From Sulfitobacter noctilucicola (GTDB lineage Bacteria; Pseudomonadota; Alphaproteobacteria; Rhodobacterales; Rhodobacteraceae), in contig NZ_JASD01000008.1 in NCBI RefSeq assembly GCF_000622385.1, forward strand, positions 806,001-870,000: 64,000 nt of DNA, read 5' to 3'. Below the pieces are notes generated by a model that was not told the origin of the DNA, did no database searches, and saw only the letters and a program-made list of their open reading frames with translations. The position numbers and the translations under genes were made by a program. Positions 1 to 7,713 of this stretch are shown here, in pieces (position 1 is the stretch's first letter; every line of letters begins with the position of its first letter).

Positions 1-487
1 CTCTATACAGTTTTTGCGTGACCCCCTGCCGCAGCTGAATACGCTCAAGATCGAACCAGAGTATCTCAAGACCAGCGGCGATGCTGTCACCAACTACTCG
101 GAATGGACCATCCCGCTTGGCCGACGGTTTCGCGCGCTCAAGCTTTGGTTTCTTATCCGTTCATACGGACTGGAAGGGTTGCAGCAGCGCATCCGCAATC
201 ATGTGAACTGGGCGCACGAACTGTGCGAGGAGCTTCGTGCCCTCGAAGGGTTCGAGATTGTGACAGAGCCTATTCTTAGCCTGTTTTCGTTCCGCTGCCC
301 GGGCGACGACGCCATGCAACAGCGTCTAGTAGACCGGATAAATGATGACGGGCGTATCTATCTTACGCAGGGGTCCTTTGAGGGAGCCAAGATCATTCGC
401 GTGCAGGTCGGCCAATTCGATTGCACACGCGAAGACGTGATGACGATCCCGCCCGTTGTTCAGGAAATATGGGACATGATAAAATGA
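1..487 (+). CDS. Pyridoxal-phosphate group II aromatic amino acid decarboxylase, C-terminal part (cut by window edge)
   Basis: The reading frame is already open at base 2 and has no start codon in the window, so only the last ~160 residues are seen. They match the C-terminal end of PLP-dependent group II decarboxylases (tyrosine/DOPA/tryptophan type): an EYLKT stretch followed by a 'plgRRFRALKLWFLIRSYG' segment and a closing 'IIRVQVGQF' strand. The PLP lysine would lie upstream, outside the window. The stop codon overlaps the next gene by 4 bases (ATGA at 484-487), so the three left-edge genes form one transcript. Inference: the enzyme may make tyramine or dopamine, which amine oxidation would carry toward hydroxyphenylacetate and homoprotocatechuate, the substrate line of the next two genes. 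The exact substrate cannot be read from this fragment. Confidence 0.85.
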   Translation, partial: SIQFLRDPLPQLNTLKIEPEYLKTSGDAVTNYSEWTIPLGRRFRALKLWFLIRSYGLEGLQQRIRNHVNWAHELCEELRALEGFEIVTEPILSLFSFRCPGDDAMQQRLVDRINDDGRIYLTQGSFEGAKIIRVQVGQFDCTREDVMTIPPVVQEIWDMIK

Positions 488-1338
488 AGTTTGCAAGCTA
501 CCGCAGTGACGGCAGGCCCTTTTATGGAGCGGTTACAGAGGCCGGCATGATCGCCCTGAATGACATTTGGCCGCAATGGTCCACCCTGTTCGAGGCTGTC
601 TGCGCGGATGGGCTTGGCGCGCTGGCAAAGGCAGCACAGGATCGCGCAGTCACCCACACCGATTTTGAATATGAGATGGTGATGCCCGATGCGCGGCGTA
701 TTCTTTGCGTGGGCGTGAATTTTCCCGACCGGAACGCCGAATACAAAGACGGGTCTGAACAGCCGAAATTCATGTCACTTTTCCCGCGCTTCGCGTCCGG
801 TTTTACCGGACATGACCAACCGCTGATCCGTCCACCCGAAAGCCCACAACTTGATTATGAAGGGGAAGTCGCGGTTATCATCGGCAAGGGGGGTCGGCGT
901 ATTGCGCAAGCGGACGCTTACGATCACATCGCGGCGCTTACCTTGTGTAACGAGGGAACGATCCGCGACTGGGTGCGCCATGCCAAATTTAATGTCACGC
1001 AAGGCAAGAACTGGGATCGCTCCGGTGCCATGGGGCCATGGCTTGTCCCGTTCACCGATGCCGCACAGCTGGACGATGCGCGTATCGTCACCCGCGTGAA
1101 CGGTGAGGTTCGACAGGACGATGTTCTATCACGGATGATGCACCCGATACGGCGCGAAATAGAATACATTTCAACGTTCATGACCTTGCAGCCCGGCGAT
1201 ATCATTGTCACGGGCACGCCCACGGGTTCGGGGGCAAGGCTCGACCCGCCGCAATTCCTGAAACCTGGCGACGTGGTTGAGGTTGAAGTGAACGGTATCG
1301 GTATCCTGCGCAACTCGATCGAGGACGAAACGCCATGA
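484..1338 (+). CDS. Fumarylacetoacetate hydrolase-family protein (HpaG-like isomerase/decarboxylase)
   Basis: This is a 284-residue protein of the FAH fold. The start at 484 was chosen because its ATG overlaps the previous stop; an in-frame ATG 63 bases upstream would run into the decarboxylase gene. An N-terminal ~65-residue FAH_N2-like part is followed by the catalytic domain. The acidic metal-ligand pattern is visible at E126 and E128 (YEGEVAVIIG), with a third acidic residue near E157. Family members act on 5-carboxymethyl-2-hydroxymuconate or 5-oxopent-3-ene-1,2,5-tricarboxylate in the homoprotocatechuate pathway, and the HpaH-like partner immediately downstream fits that. It is one FAH module, about half of the fused E. 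coli HpaG, so isomerase or decarboxylase activity alone is possible. Acylpyruvate hydrolase activity is the main alternative. Confidence 0.8.
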   Translation: MKFASYRSDGRPFYGAVTEAGMIALNDIWPQWSTLFEAVCADGLGALAKAAQDRAVTHTDFEYEMVMPDARRILCVGVNFPDRNAEYKDGSEQPKFMSLFPRFASGFTGHDQPLIRPPESPQLDYEGEVAVIIGKGGRRIAQADAYDHIAALTLCNEGTIRDWVRHAKFNVTQGKNWDRSGAMGPWLVPFTDAAQLDDARIVTRVNGEVRQDDVLSRMMHPIRREIEYISTFMTLQPGDIIVTGTPTGSGARLDPPQFLKPGDVVEVEVNGIGILRNSIEDETP

Positions 1339-2135
1339 CACCCGAAGATCACGCGCAAGCCGCGGCCGATTTACTGCGGGCGGAGGAGACGGGTGCGCAA
1401 ATCGACCTGCTGACAATGCGCCACCCGAAGATGCGCATGGATGACGCCTATGCCATCCAGAACGAAATCTATCGCGCTAAAGTTGCGCAGGGGCGTTCTG
1501 TCGTCGGCTGGAAAATCGGGCTGACGTCCAAAGCAATGCAATCTGCCCTCAACATCGACATCCCCGACAGCGGCATCCTGTTCGACGATATGATCTTTGA
1601 GCATGGTGCTATTGTGCCAAAGGGGCGCTTTATCCAACCGCGGATCGAAGCAGAGATTGCTTTTGTCATGCGGGCACCGATCGGGGGTGCGGATGTGACC
1701 CGCGAAGATGTGCTTGAAGCGACAGACTACGTCGCACCCTCCATCGAAATTCTGGATACACGTATTCTGCGTGCGGACCCAAAGACGGGAAAGACCCGCA
1801 GTGTTTTTGACACGATCAGCGATAATGCTGCCAATGCCGGCATCGTTCTGGGGCCGGAAAAGCACGCGATAGATGACTTCGATTTGCGTTGGGTCGGGGC
1901 CATTACGTCAAAAAACGAAGAGGTTGAGGAAACCGGCCTTGGCGCTGGCGTTCTTAACGATCCGGTGGAAAGCATCGTATGGCTGGCCCGTCGCATGGCG
2001 CAATACGGACAAAGCATCGCACCGGGGCAGATCGTTCTGTCCGGCAGCTTTATCCGGCCCGTTGAATGCACACCAGGTAGCCGTATCAACGCGGACTTCG
2101 GACCGTTTGGCGCGGTCAGTATCGCATTTGCCTGA
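1335..2135 (+). CDS. hpaH: 2-oxo-hept-4-ene-1,7-dioate hydratase (HpaH-like)
   Basis: The 266-residue protein has the length and signature of the 2-oxopent-4-enoate/2-oxohept-enedioate hydratase family. It has 'VVGWKIGLTS' around residues 57-65, the metal-binding 'IEAEIAF' with E106 and E108, and 'APSIEILD' later on. It would add water to 2-oxohept-4-ene-1,7-dioate, giving the substrate for the HpaI aldolase. The start overlaps the previous stop (ATGA at 1335-1338), so translation is coupled. hpaI, hpaE and hpaD are not in the window and may lie to the left. The neighbouring 2-oxopent-4-enoate hydratases (MhpD type) are similar, and only the HpaG-like partner favours HpaH. Confidence 0.8.
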   Translation: MTPEDHAQAAADLLRAEETGAQIDLLTMRHPKMRMDDAYAIQNEIYRAKVAQGRSVVGWKIGLTSKAMQSALNIDIPDSGILFDDMIFEHGAIVPKGRFIQPRIEAEIAFVMRAPIGGADVTREDVLEATDYVAPSIEILDTRILRADPKTGKTRSVFDTISDNAANAGIVLGPEKHAIDDFDLRWVGAITSKNEEVEETGLGAGVLNDPVESIVWLARRMAQYGQSIAPGQIVLSGSFIRPVECTPGSRINADFGPFGAVSIAFA

Positions 2136-2162
2136 CCGCTAGGAGATTGGCATTAAGGCACC

Positions 2163-3476
2163 TTACGCCTTGGTCACCTGCTCCATCGGAAGGCCCCGCT
2201 TCGATATGGCGTTGCGGGTGTCCACAACAGGACAATCAAGATCAAGCAACGCGGTGTAGTCGATTTGATCGTGGTCCGTGGCAATCACAACAGCATCAAA
2301 GCTCCCCGCCATCACCTCCGACGGATTCAAAGCAGTGCGCCCCTCGAACAGTCCATACTCCCTCATGGGCGGGATTTCGGGAACATGCGGATCAATAAAA
2401 TCAATCTTCGCTCCCGCTTCTTCAAACAGTTGCATCAGGCGCATCGCAGGGCTTTCACGCATATCAGAGACGTTCTTTTTGTAAGCCACGCCAACCAACA
2501 AAAGCCGTGCTCCGTTCAGACCCCTGCCCGATGCGCGATCAAGCACTTCGCGCGTCCGGTGCACGATATGATTTGGCATATTCGTATTGATCTCACCGGC
2601 AAGCTCAATGAAGCGTGTCGGCACATCAAACTTGCGCGCGCGCCATGCCAGATAGAATGGGTCGATTGGTATGCAGTGGCCCCCAAGACCGGGACCGGGG
2701 TAGAAAGGCATGAATCCAAAGGGTTTGGTTGCAGCGCCGTCGATCACCTGCCAGACATCAATACCCATCTCATCGTACACCAGCTTTAATTCGTTGACCA
2801 AAGCGATGTTCACTGAGCGAAAGATGTTCTCGGTGATCTTTACTGCTTCTGCCACGGTCGGAGAAGGAACGGACACCACCGTTTCAACCACTGCGCCGTA
2901 GAAAGCCTCCATCAAAGCCTGAGCTGTGGGACCATCACCTGCAATGATCTTGGGGATCGTTTTGGTTCGGAAGGTTGCATTTCCGGGGTCTTCACGCTCG
3001 GGTGAATAGCCCACGAACACATCTGATCCCAAAGTCAAACCGCTTGCGGACAGCAGCGGCTTGAGCACCTCTTCGGTCGTCCCCGGCCATGTGGTGGATT
3101 CGAGCACGACTAGTGTTTCGGGTGTCATGTGCTTGGCAATCACCTTCGCTGTCTGTTCGACATAAGACAGGTCCGGTTCCCGATGGTGGTTTAGCGGTGT
3201 CGGCACACAGATAATAATGACATCGCATTTGGATAGGTCCGCAAAATCGGTCGTCCAAGCACATTTGTCGGACACCGCTACAAGATCAGAAGCCTCAACA
3301 GCTTCAATGTAGCTCTCGCCAGCATAAAGCCGCTCAATCTTGGTGGCGTCTACATCAAATCCAATGACAGAATACCCGGCCTTGGCAGATACAACCGCCA
3401 GCGGCAGACCCACATAACCCAAGCCGATCACGCCAACGGTCGCTTCCACTTGATGAAGCTTCTCGATCAATCCCAT
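2163..3476 (-). CDS. Nucleotide-sugar dehydrogenase (UDP-N-acetylhexosamine 6-dehydrogenase type)
   Basis: The 437-residue protein has the three-part UDP-glucose/GDP-mannose dehydrogenase layout. The N-terminal Rossmann motif is 'VGVIGLGYVGLPLA' (14-27). The substrate region ends in 'GPGLGGHCIPIDPFY' with catalytic Cys at ~268. The C-terminal UDP-binding domain contains 'VAYKKNVSDMRESPA'. The spacing and the 'GHCIPIDPFYL' wording are typical of the WbpA/TviB branch that oxidises UDP-GlcNAc (or UDP-ManNAc) to the uronic acid, rather than of the shorter UDP-glucose dehydrogenases. It converges on hpaH and faces a sulfotransferase gene across a 358-base gap, so it probably supplies an acidic amino sugar to the adjoining capsule locus. 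Substrate choice is inferred. Confidence 0.88.
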   Translation of the reverse strand: MGLIEKLHQVEATVGVIGLGYVGLPLAVVSAKAGYSVIGFDVDATKIERLYAGESYIEAVEASDLVAVSDKCAWTTDFADLSKCDVIIICVPTPLNHHREPDLSYVEQTAKVIAKHMTPETLVVLESTTWPGTTEEVLKPLLSASGLTLGSDVFVGYSPEREDPGNATFRTKTIPKIIAGDGPTAQALMEAFYGAVVETVVSVPSPTVAEAVKITENIFRSVNIALVNELKLVYDEMGIDVWQVIDGAATKPFGFMPFYPGPGLGGHCIPIDPFYLAWRARKFDVPTRFIELAGEINTNMPNHIVHRTREVLDRASGRGLNGARLLLVGVAYKKNVSDMRESPAMRLMQLFEEAGAKIDFIDPHVPEIPPMREYGLFEGRTALNPSEVMAGSFDAVVIATDHDQIDYTALLDLDCPVVDTRNAISKRGLPMEQVTKA

Positions 3477-3834
3477 TCGGGTCTTCCTTATCTCTGCACT
3501 GCCATAACAGACATGTATCGTTCCCGGGCCAATTCAGCCCGTCAGGTTTTAGCAGCCCGTCGGCTTCAGTACCGCTGTGACGCTGGATACCACATATGGT
3601 TGGCGACCGGCGTCACCGCAACCGCGGCGTGGTTACTTGGAGGTCGGTTGTGCAGGGTAAACTACATTTCTAAGCGCCTGAATACACGAGGTGGAGGGCC
3701 ATGCTGCCTACCGGTCAAACGCACCTCCAACGCCAAGCAACCTTGAAAATGCCGCGTTGCTTTCATTTGCATCGGTGCCTTGTGTTGAATAGAAGGCCAG
3801 AAGTAACGAATTCTAGCAGAGTAGATACAGCATC
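3477..3834. other. Divergent intergenic region between a nucleotide-sugar dehydrogenase and a sulfotransferase
   Basis: These 358 bases have no convincing gene. Short open frames here lack codon-use support and ribosome-binding sites. The region must carry the promoters for both flanking genes. It contains a loose pair of complementary stretches, GGTGGAGG near 3690 and ACCTCC near 3722. I see no strong -35/-10 pair and call no operator. Confidence 0.5.
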
Positions 3835-4719
3835 ATGTCAGAATACTTCCAAGACAAAGAGACGCTCAACCGCGAACGTTTCGCGAAAGACATGATGCTC
3901 CCTCCTGCCAAGATCCGTTACATCATGTACTTCACGCCTCGCTCCGGCAGTTCATGGGTGACCGACATTGCCACGCGCACAAAGCGGCTAAGCAACCCCG
4001 GCGAATGCTACAACCCAAGCTTTATGCCGAACATGTCAAAAGCGCTAAACGCTGCCAACATGAGAGAATATCAGGACATTCTGGAACGTAGGCGTAATAC
4101 AAACAATGTTTACGGCTTTCAGATCACCTATCACCAGCTCAAGAGAGTTTTCGGCAGCGATGAGGCATTCATTGAAATGTTTCCCGTTGATGACTGGCAC
4201 AGCTTCTGGCTGATCCGAGAAAATATTGTAGCACAGGCTATTTCCCTGTTCAAAATGCAGCAAACACAGATCAGCCACGCGCCGCAAACCAGCGACGAAG
4301 AGCTCGCGTCAAAGGACAGCGGATTCGCGTATGACGGGGATGAGATCAAGCGCTGGCTCTCGCATATACTTTTCGCCGAACAGAAAAACGAAGAATTGTT
4401 TGAGAACCAAGGGATCAAACCCTTCCGACTAAGCTATGAGCAGAATACTTCGATACGGCCCAATCGCGTCTTGAACACGATGGGTCGCCACATCGGCATC
4501 CCGCACATGAGAATGCCGTTGATCGAGAGCGGTCACAAAAGGATCGCTACGAGCATCAACGACGTTTACGCAGAGCGTTTCCGCGAAGAATATGCTGATT
4601 TCGTAAAGGAAGTTGACGAAAAACGCCAAAAGACGCTTTCGCTTATCGACAACTACAGGCCAGTCCCAGGCAATAATAAGCTTAAAAACAAACCAAGCCA
4701 ACGCAACACCACCAACTGA
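3835..4719 (+). CDS. Stf0-like PAPS-dependent sulfotransferase
   Basis: The 294-residue protein starts at the ATG at 3835. The 5'-phosphosulfate-binding loop is plain: 'YFTPRSGSSWVTD' at 32-44. A second conserved part, 'LIRENIVAQAISLFK' near 126-140, is where Stf0-family enzymes carry the 3'-phosphate-binding residues. Such enzymes move sulfate from PAPS to a hydroxyl of a sugar. The 'YGFQITYHQL' strand and C-terminal helices also fit Stf0. It stands alone on the plus strand between the dehydrogenase and the capsule-export genes kpsT/kpsE, which argues for sulfation of the exported polysaccharide or its lipid-linked precursor. The gene reads visibly richer in A+T than its neighbours, with a lysine/asparagine-rich tail, so recent acquisition is possible. 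The acceptor is unknown. Confidence 0.85.
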   Translation: MSEYFQDKETLNRERFAKDMMLPPAKIRYIMYFTPRSGSSWVTDIATRTKRLSNPGECYNPSFMPNMSKALNAANMREYQDILERRRNTNNVYGFQITYHQLKRVFGSDEAFIEMFPVDDWHSFWLIRENIVAQAISLFKMQQTQISHAPQTSDEELASKDSGFAYDGDEIKRWLSHILFAEQKNEELFENQGIKPFRLSYEQNTSIRPNRVLNTMGRHIGIPHMRMPLIESGHKRIATSINDVYAERFREEYADFVKEVDEKRQKTLSLIDNYRPVPGNNKLKNKPSQRNTTN

Positions 4720-4761
4720 TACGGCAGCGGTGCTTATGTACCAAGAATCCCGTCGTTGGGA

Positions 4762-5418
4762 TCAGCCCTTCATATTACGTTCATGATGCTCAATGCCTTC
4801 TTCAAGGTCATCGTAGTATGTGATTCGCCCTTGCTCCAGAACAGCAGCGGCATCACACAAACGGCGCACCATAGAAGGACTGTGCGATACAACAATCGAC
4901 CCTGAATTCTGCATCCGCGCATTAAATAGTTCACTGCTTTTGTCTCTGAATGCGGCATCGCCAACCGAAGTGACTTCATCAACGAGATATGTGTCGAACG
5001 AGATACCCATAGAGACACCGAACGCCAAACGTGACTTCATTCCGGAGGAGTAGGAAAACAGCGGCTGGTGAAAATGCTTACCCAAATTCGCGAAATCCTG
5101 CACGAATTCAACAAGCGCGTCGGTCTCCACGCCGTATATGCGGGCGATGAAACGTGTATTCTGCGCACCGGTCAGATCAAGGTGAAACGAGCCAGCGAAG
5201 CCTACAGGCCAAGAAATTGTCCCAGTCGACACGATTTTTCCCGATGTCGGGTCCATGGTTCCTGCGATCATCTTCAGCAATGTGGACTTACCGGCACCGT
5301 TTCGTCCCAGCAGCGCCACAGAACGTCCGGTTGGAAACGTCATGTTCACATTGTCCAAGACAGTATTTCGCTGCCCTTTCAGCCGAAAGACTTTTGTCAG
5401 GTTCTGAAACTGGATCAT
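4762..5418 (-). CDS. kpsT: Capsular polysaccharide ABC exporter, ATP-binding subunit KpsT
   Basis: The 218-residue ATPase has Walker A 'GRNGAGKST' (38-46), signature 'YSSGMKSRL' (~123-131) and Walker B 'YLVDE' (~144-148) followed by 'SVGDAAF'. The short length and the 'SYSSGM' signature are those of KpsT/CtrD/BexA, the motor that drives export of capsule or O-antigen chains across the inner membrane. It lies 9 bases behind kpsE on the same strand, and the permease kpsM is read divergently just upstream of kpsE, so the three encode one export machine. It converges on the sulfotransferase gene, with 42 bases between stops. Confidence 0.93.
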   Translation of the reverse strand: MIQFQNLTKVFRLKGQRNTVLDNVNMTFPTGRSVALLGRNGAGKSTLLKMIAGTMDPTSGKIVSTGTISWPVGFAGSFHLDLTGAQNTRFIARIYGVETDALVEFVQDFANLGKHFHQPLFSYSSGMKSRLAFGVSMGISFDTYLVDEVTSVGDAAFRDKSSELFNARMQNSGSIVVSHSPSMVRRLCDAAAVLEQGRITYYDDLEEGIEHHERNMKG

Positions 5419-5427
5419 TGCCTTTTC

Positions 5428-6750
5428 CTAACGGCGATCCCGCAAAGAGTACCCGACAAGAACAGCGATCGACCACGTCAAAAAGGCAAAGATAGTGAAC
5501 AGGCCTAGCAACAACCCGCGTTCGGGAAATTCTGAACGTTCAGCAAGCGTAGGCAGAACATGCGCTGCCAAGTATCGGCTTTGTCGCCGCGCTTCGGCAA
5601 CAGCGGCATCATAAGCGGCCAGTGCGCCGGTATAGCTCCGTTCGGCAAATTCTCGATCAGCTGCCAGTCGCTCGAACTCACCCACCAGATCGGCGAAAAC
5701 ATTGCCCTCATCCGCACCAGTTCCGATGCCCAGTTTGCGCCTTTCCTGAACAATCATATTTTCAATGACCCGCACTCGCCTTTGGGTCTGTGTGATCCGT
5801 GGGTCGCCCTCGCCCGCAGTCTCCAAAAGCAGATTCATCTCGATCATTGCTTCGGTAAGTTGCCCCTGGAGGGTACCCAAAAGGCCAGCCTGAGTTGCGA
5901 TATCAGCGGAGGGATCGACCATCTGTGTTCGATTGCGGAATTCTGTGACCGCTGTTCGTGCGTCTCGCAAACGATCTTCTGCGCGGGTCAGATCGTCACG
6001 GGCAAACCTGATAGAATCCTCTCGTGCGATGTCAGACAGCGCATTTATCATCGCCGAGCTCTCGTCATAAATACCTTGAGCGATCGCGGTGGCATCTTCG
6101 GCAGTGAACGCAAGTACGCGCACTTCGATCAATCCACTGCCACTGTCATAGTAAATCTTGACCAGACGTTCCCAGTGATTCACCAGATCTTCGATGGTGC
6201 CGGGAGGCTCATAAGAAAAGTACGGATCGTTCTCGGGTTTCGACCAGATCGTGCGAAGGTCCAGATCTCTGTCAATCTCTGCAACCAGCTTCTGGCTTTG
6301 TATGAATTCATAAAGAATATCTGTGTCCGAAGACGATGATCCAGACAGTTCAGTAATCCCGCCAAGCAGCTCAACAGCAGATGCGGCTTCTTCCTTGCGA
6401 ACGGAAAAGCCTACGGTTGAACTGTATTGATCAGCCGCCCGATACCAAAGATACCACCCGACAATAGTGGCTGGCAGCAGGACAAAGATCACAAAACTGG
6501 AGATTACGCCCCAATGCCGTTTCCTGACGCGGGCCGGTGGTGCCGCGGGAGCCGCGTTCTTGGGTTTTTGAGCCTGCTGCGCTGGCTTAGGAGCAGGTTT
6601 AGGGTCGGCATTTGGCGTGTTTTTAGGACCAGCATTTTGAGCAGGTGCATTCGGACCCGGCTTCTTCGGTCCTTGTCCCTTGGGTCCCTGCCCTTTTTGT
6701 TCACCTGGTATTTTCGCGGGGGTAGCAGTATCTGTCACAGTGTAAGCCAC
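5428..6750 (-). CDS. kpsE: Capsule export inner-membrane/periplasmic adaptor KpsE (BexC/CtrB family)
   Basis: This is a 440-residue polysaccharide co-polymerase-type protein. Residues 15-75 form a low-complexity, Gly/Pro/Lys/Ala/Gln-rich cytoplasmic tail. One membrane segment spans ~81-102. A long periplasmic region predicted to be coiled coil (Arg/Glu/Ala-rich, ~210-390) follows, and a second membrane segment at ~413-433 ends in SLRDRR. KpsE links the KpsMT transporter to the outer-membrane export channel. The open frame begins with GTG at 6750, with AAAGG only two bases upstream; a GTG four codons later has better spacing, so the true start is uncertain by a few residues. It is the promoter-proximal gene of the kpsE-kpsT pair and diverges from kpsM across 137 bases. 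The basic Pro-rich tail is longer than usual for the family. Confidence 0.9.
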   Translation of the reverse strand: MAYTVTDTATPAKIPGEQKGQGPKGQGPKKPGPNAPAQNAGPKNTPNADPKPAPKPAQQAQKPKNAAPAAPPARVRKRHWGVISSFVIFVLLPATIVGWYLWYRAADQYSSTVGFSVRKEEAASAVELLGGITELSGSSSSDTDILYEFIQSQKLVAEIDRDLDLRTIWSKPENDPYFSYEPPGTIEDLVNHWERLVKIYYDSGSGLIEVRVLAFTAEDATAIAQGIYDESSAMINALSDIAREDSIRFARDDLTRAEDRLRDARTAVTEFRNRTQMVDPSADIATQAGLLGTLQGQLTEAMIEMNLLLETAGEGDPRITQTQRRVRVIENMIVQERRKLGIGTGADEGNVFADLVGEFERLAADREFAERSYTGALAAYDAAVAEARRQSRYLAAHVLPTLAERSEFPERGLLLGLFTIFAFLTWSIAVLVGYSLRDRR

Positions 6751-6887
6751 AGCCTTTGGTCAATTGATCCTGACGTCATATTCGTACATAGTTTGTCCAT
6801 CGAACACCAGCGCGGAATAGGCGGCATTCGGAACGCGTCACTCCCCTTAAGCGCGACGCCATAGACAACGAAGGGCCTTCCCCGCTC

Positions 6888-7712
6888 ATGACATCTCCGA
6901 TAGATCCTCAGGTTCCACTACGCGCCAGCGCGGTCAGGAACACCCGGCGCTTTGCAAGCGCCCGTACGATCTTGGCCCTGATACTGCGCGAAATGTCGAC
7001 GACCTATGGTCGCTCTCCCGGTGGGTATATCTGGGCCGTTCTTGAGCCTGCTCTTGGCATCGCGCTGTTGACCGCAATCTTCTCGCTCGGCTTCAAGTCA
7101 CCACCTATCGGGATCAACTTCCCGATTTTTTATGCAACTGGCATGGTGCCGTTTTTGATGTTTTCCTCTCTGTCAGGAAGTATCGCGACCTCACTACTTT
7201 TCTCAAAGCGTCTACTTGCCTATCCAAGCGTCACGTTTGTTGATGCTATTATCGGACGCCTGATCGTCAATGGCTTAACGCAACTCATGGTCGCCTATTT
7301 CATTCTTTTTGGTATCCTGATGATGTTCGAAACCCGAACGGTACCCGACCTGCTTGTTATTTTTCAGACTTTCTTCTTGACGATCGTACTTTCACTGGGT
7401 GTCGGCACCATGAATTGTTTCTTGTTCACCATGGTTCCAGTGTGGCAGAGAGCGTGGTCAGTAATTACGCGTCCGCTGTTTATCCTTTCGTGCGTCCTGT
7501 TCCTGTTTGAAACTGTCCCGCAGCCTTACCGCGATATCCTCTGGTACAATCCGTTGGTACATGTTGTAGGCCGCATGCGAAGCGCTTTCTATCCAAGCTA
7601 TGACGCCGCCTATGTGTCATACACATACGTTTATAGCGTCGCGCTTATATCACTCGCTGTCGGCCTCGTATTTCTTAGCCGGTATCACCGCGACATGTTA
7701 AACGACGGCTAG
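6888..7712 (+). CDS. kpsM: Capsular polysaccharide ABC exporter, permease subunit KpsM
   Basis: The 274-residue ABC-2 type permease has about six hydrophobic segments. Its N-terminal amphipathic stretch 'ILALILREMSTTYGRSPGGY' is typical of KpsM/Wzm proteins, as is 'FYATGMVPFLMF'. It would form the inner-membrane pore for capsule export with KpsT. It is divergent from kpsE and ends two bases before the stop of a large glycosyltransferase gene on the other strand (7710-7712 TAG against 7714). A split arrangement, with kpsM apart from kpsET, is less usual than one operon, but the shared 137-base promoter region would allow co-expression. Confidence 0.93.
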   Translation: MTSPIDPQVPLRASAVRNTRRFASARTILALILREMSTTYGRSPGGYIWAVLEPALGIALLTAIFSLGFKSPPIGINFPIFYATGMVPFLMFSSLSGSIATSLLFSKRLLAYPSVTFVDAIIGRLIVNGLTQLMVAYFILFGILMMFETRTVPDLLVIFQTFFLTIVLSLGVGTMNCFLFTMVPVWQRAWSVITRPLFILSCVLFLFETVPQPYRDILWYNPLVHVVGRMRSAFYPSYDAAYVSYTYVYSVALISLAVGLVFLSRYHRDMLNDG

Positions 7713-7713
7713 C

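Noticed and set aside
3450..3746. 98-codon open frame in the divergent gap before the sulfotransferase
   Set aside because: It overlaps the start of the dehydrogenase gene, has no ribosome-binding site and no family resemblance.
4747..4762. ATCCC-GTCGTT-GGGAT hairpin as a terminator between the sulfotransferase gene and kpsT
   Set aside because: The stem is only five base pairs, runs into the kpsT stop codon and lacks a T-run on either strand.
5560..6339. 259-codon open frame on the plus strand, opposite kpsE
   Set aside because: Shadow of a well-supported gene; Cys/His-rich random-looking sequence without metal-site spacing.
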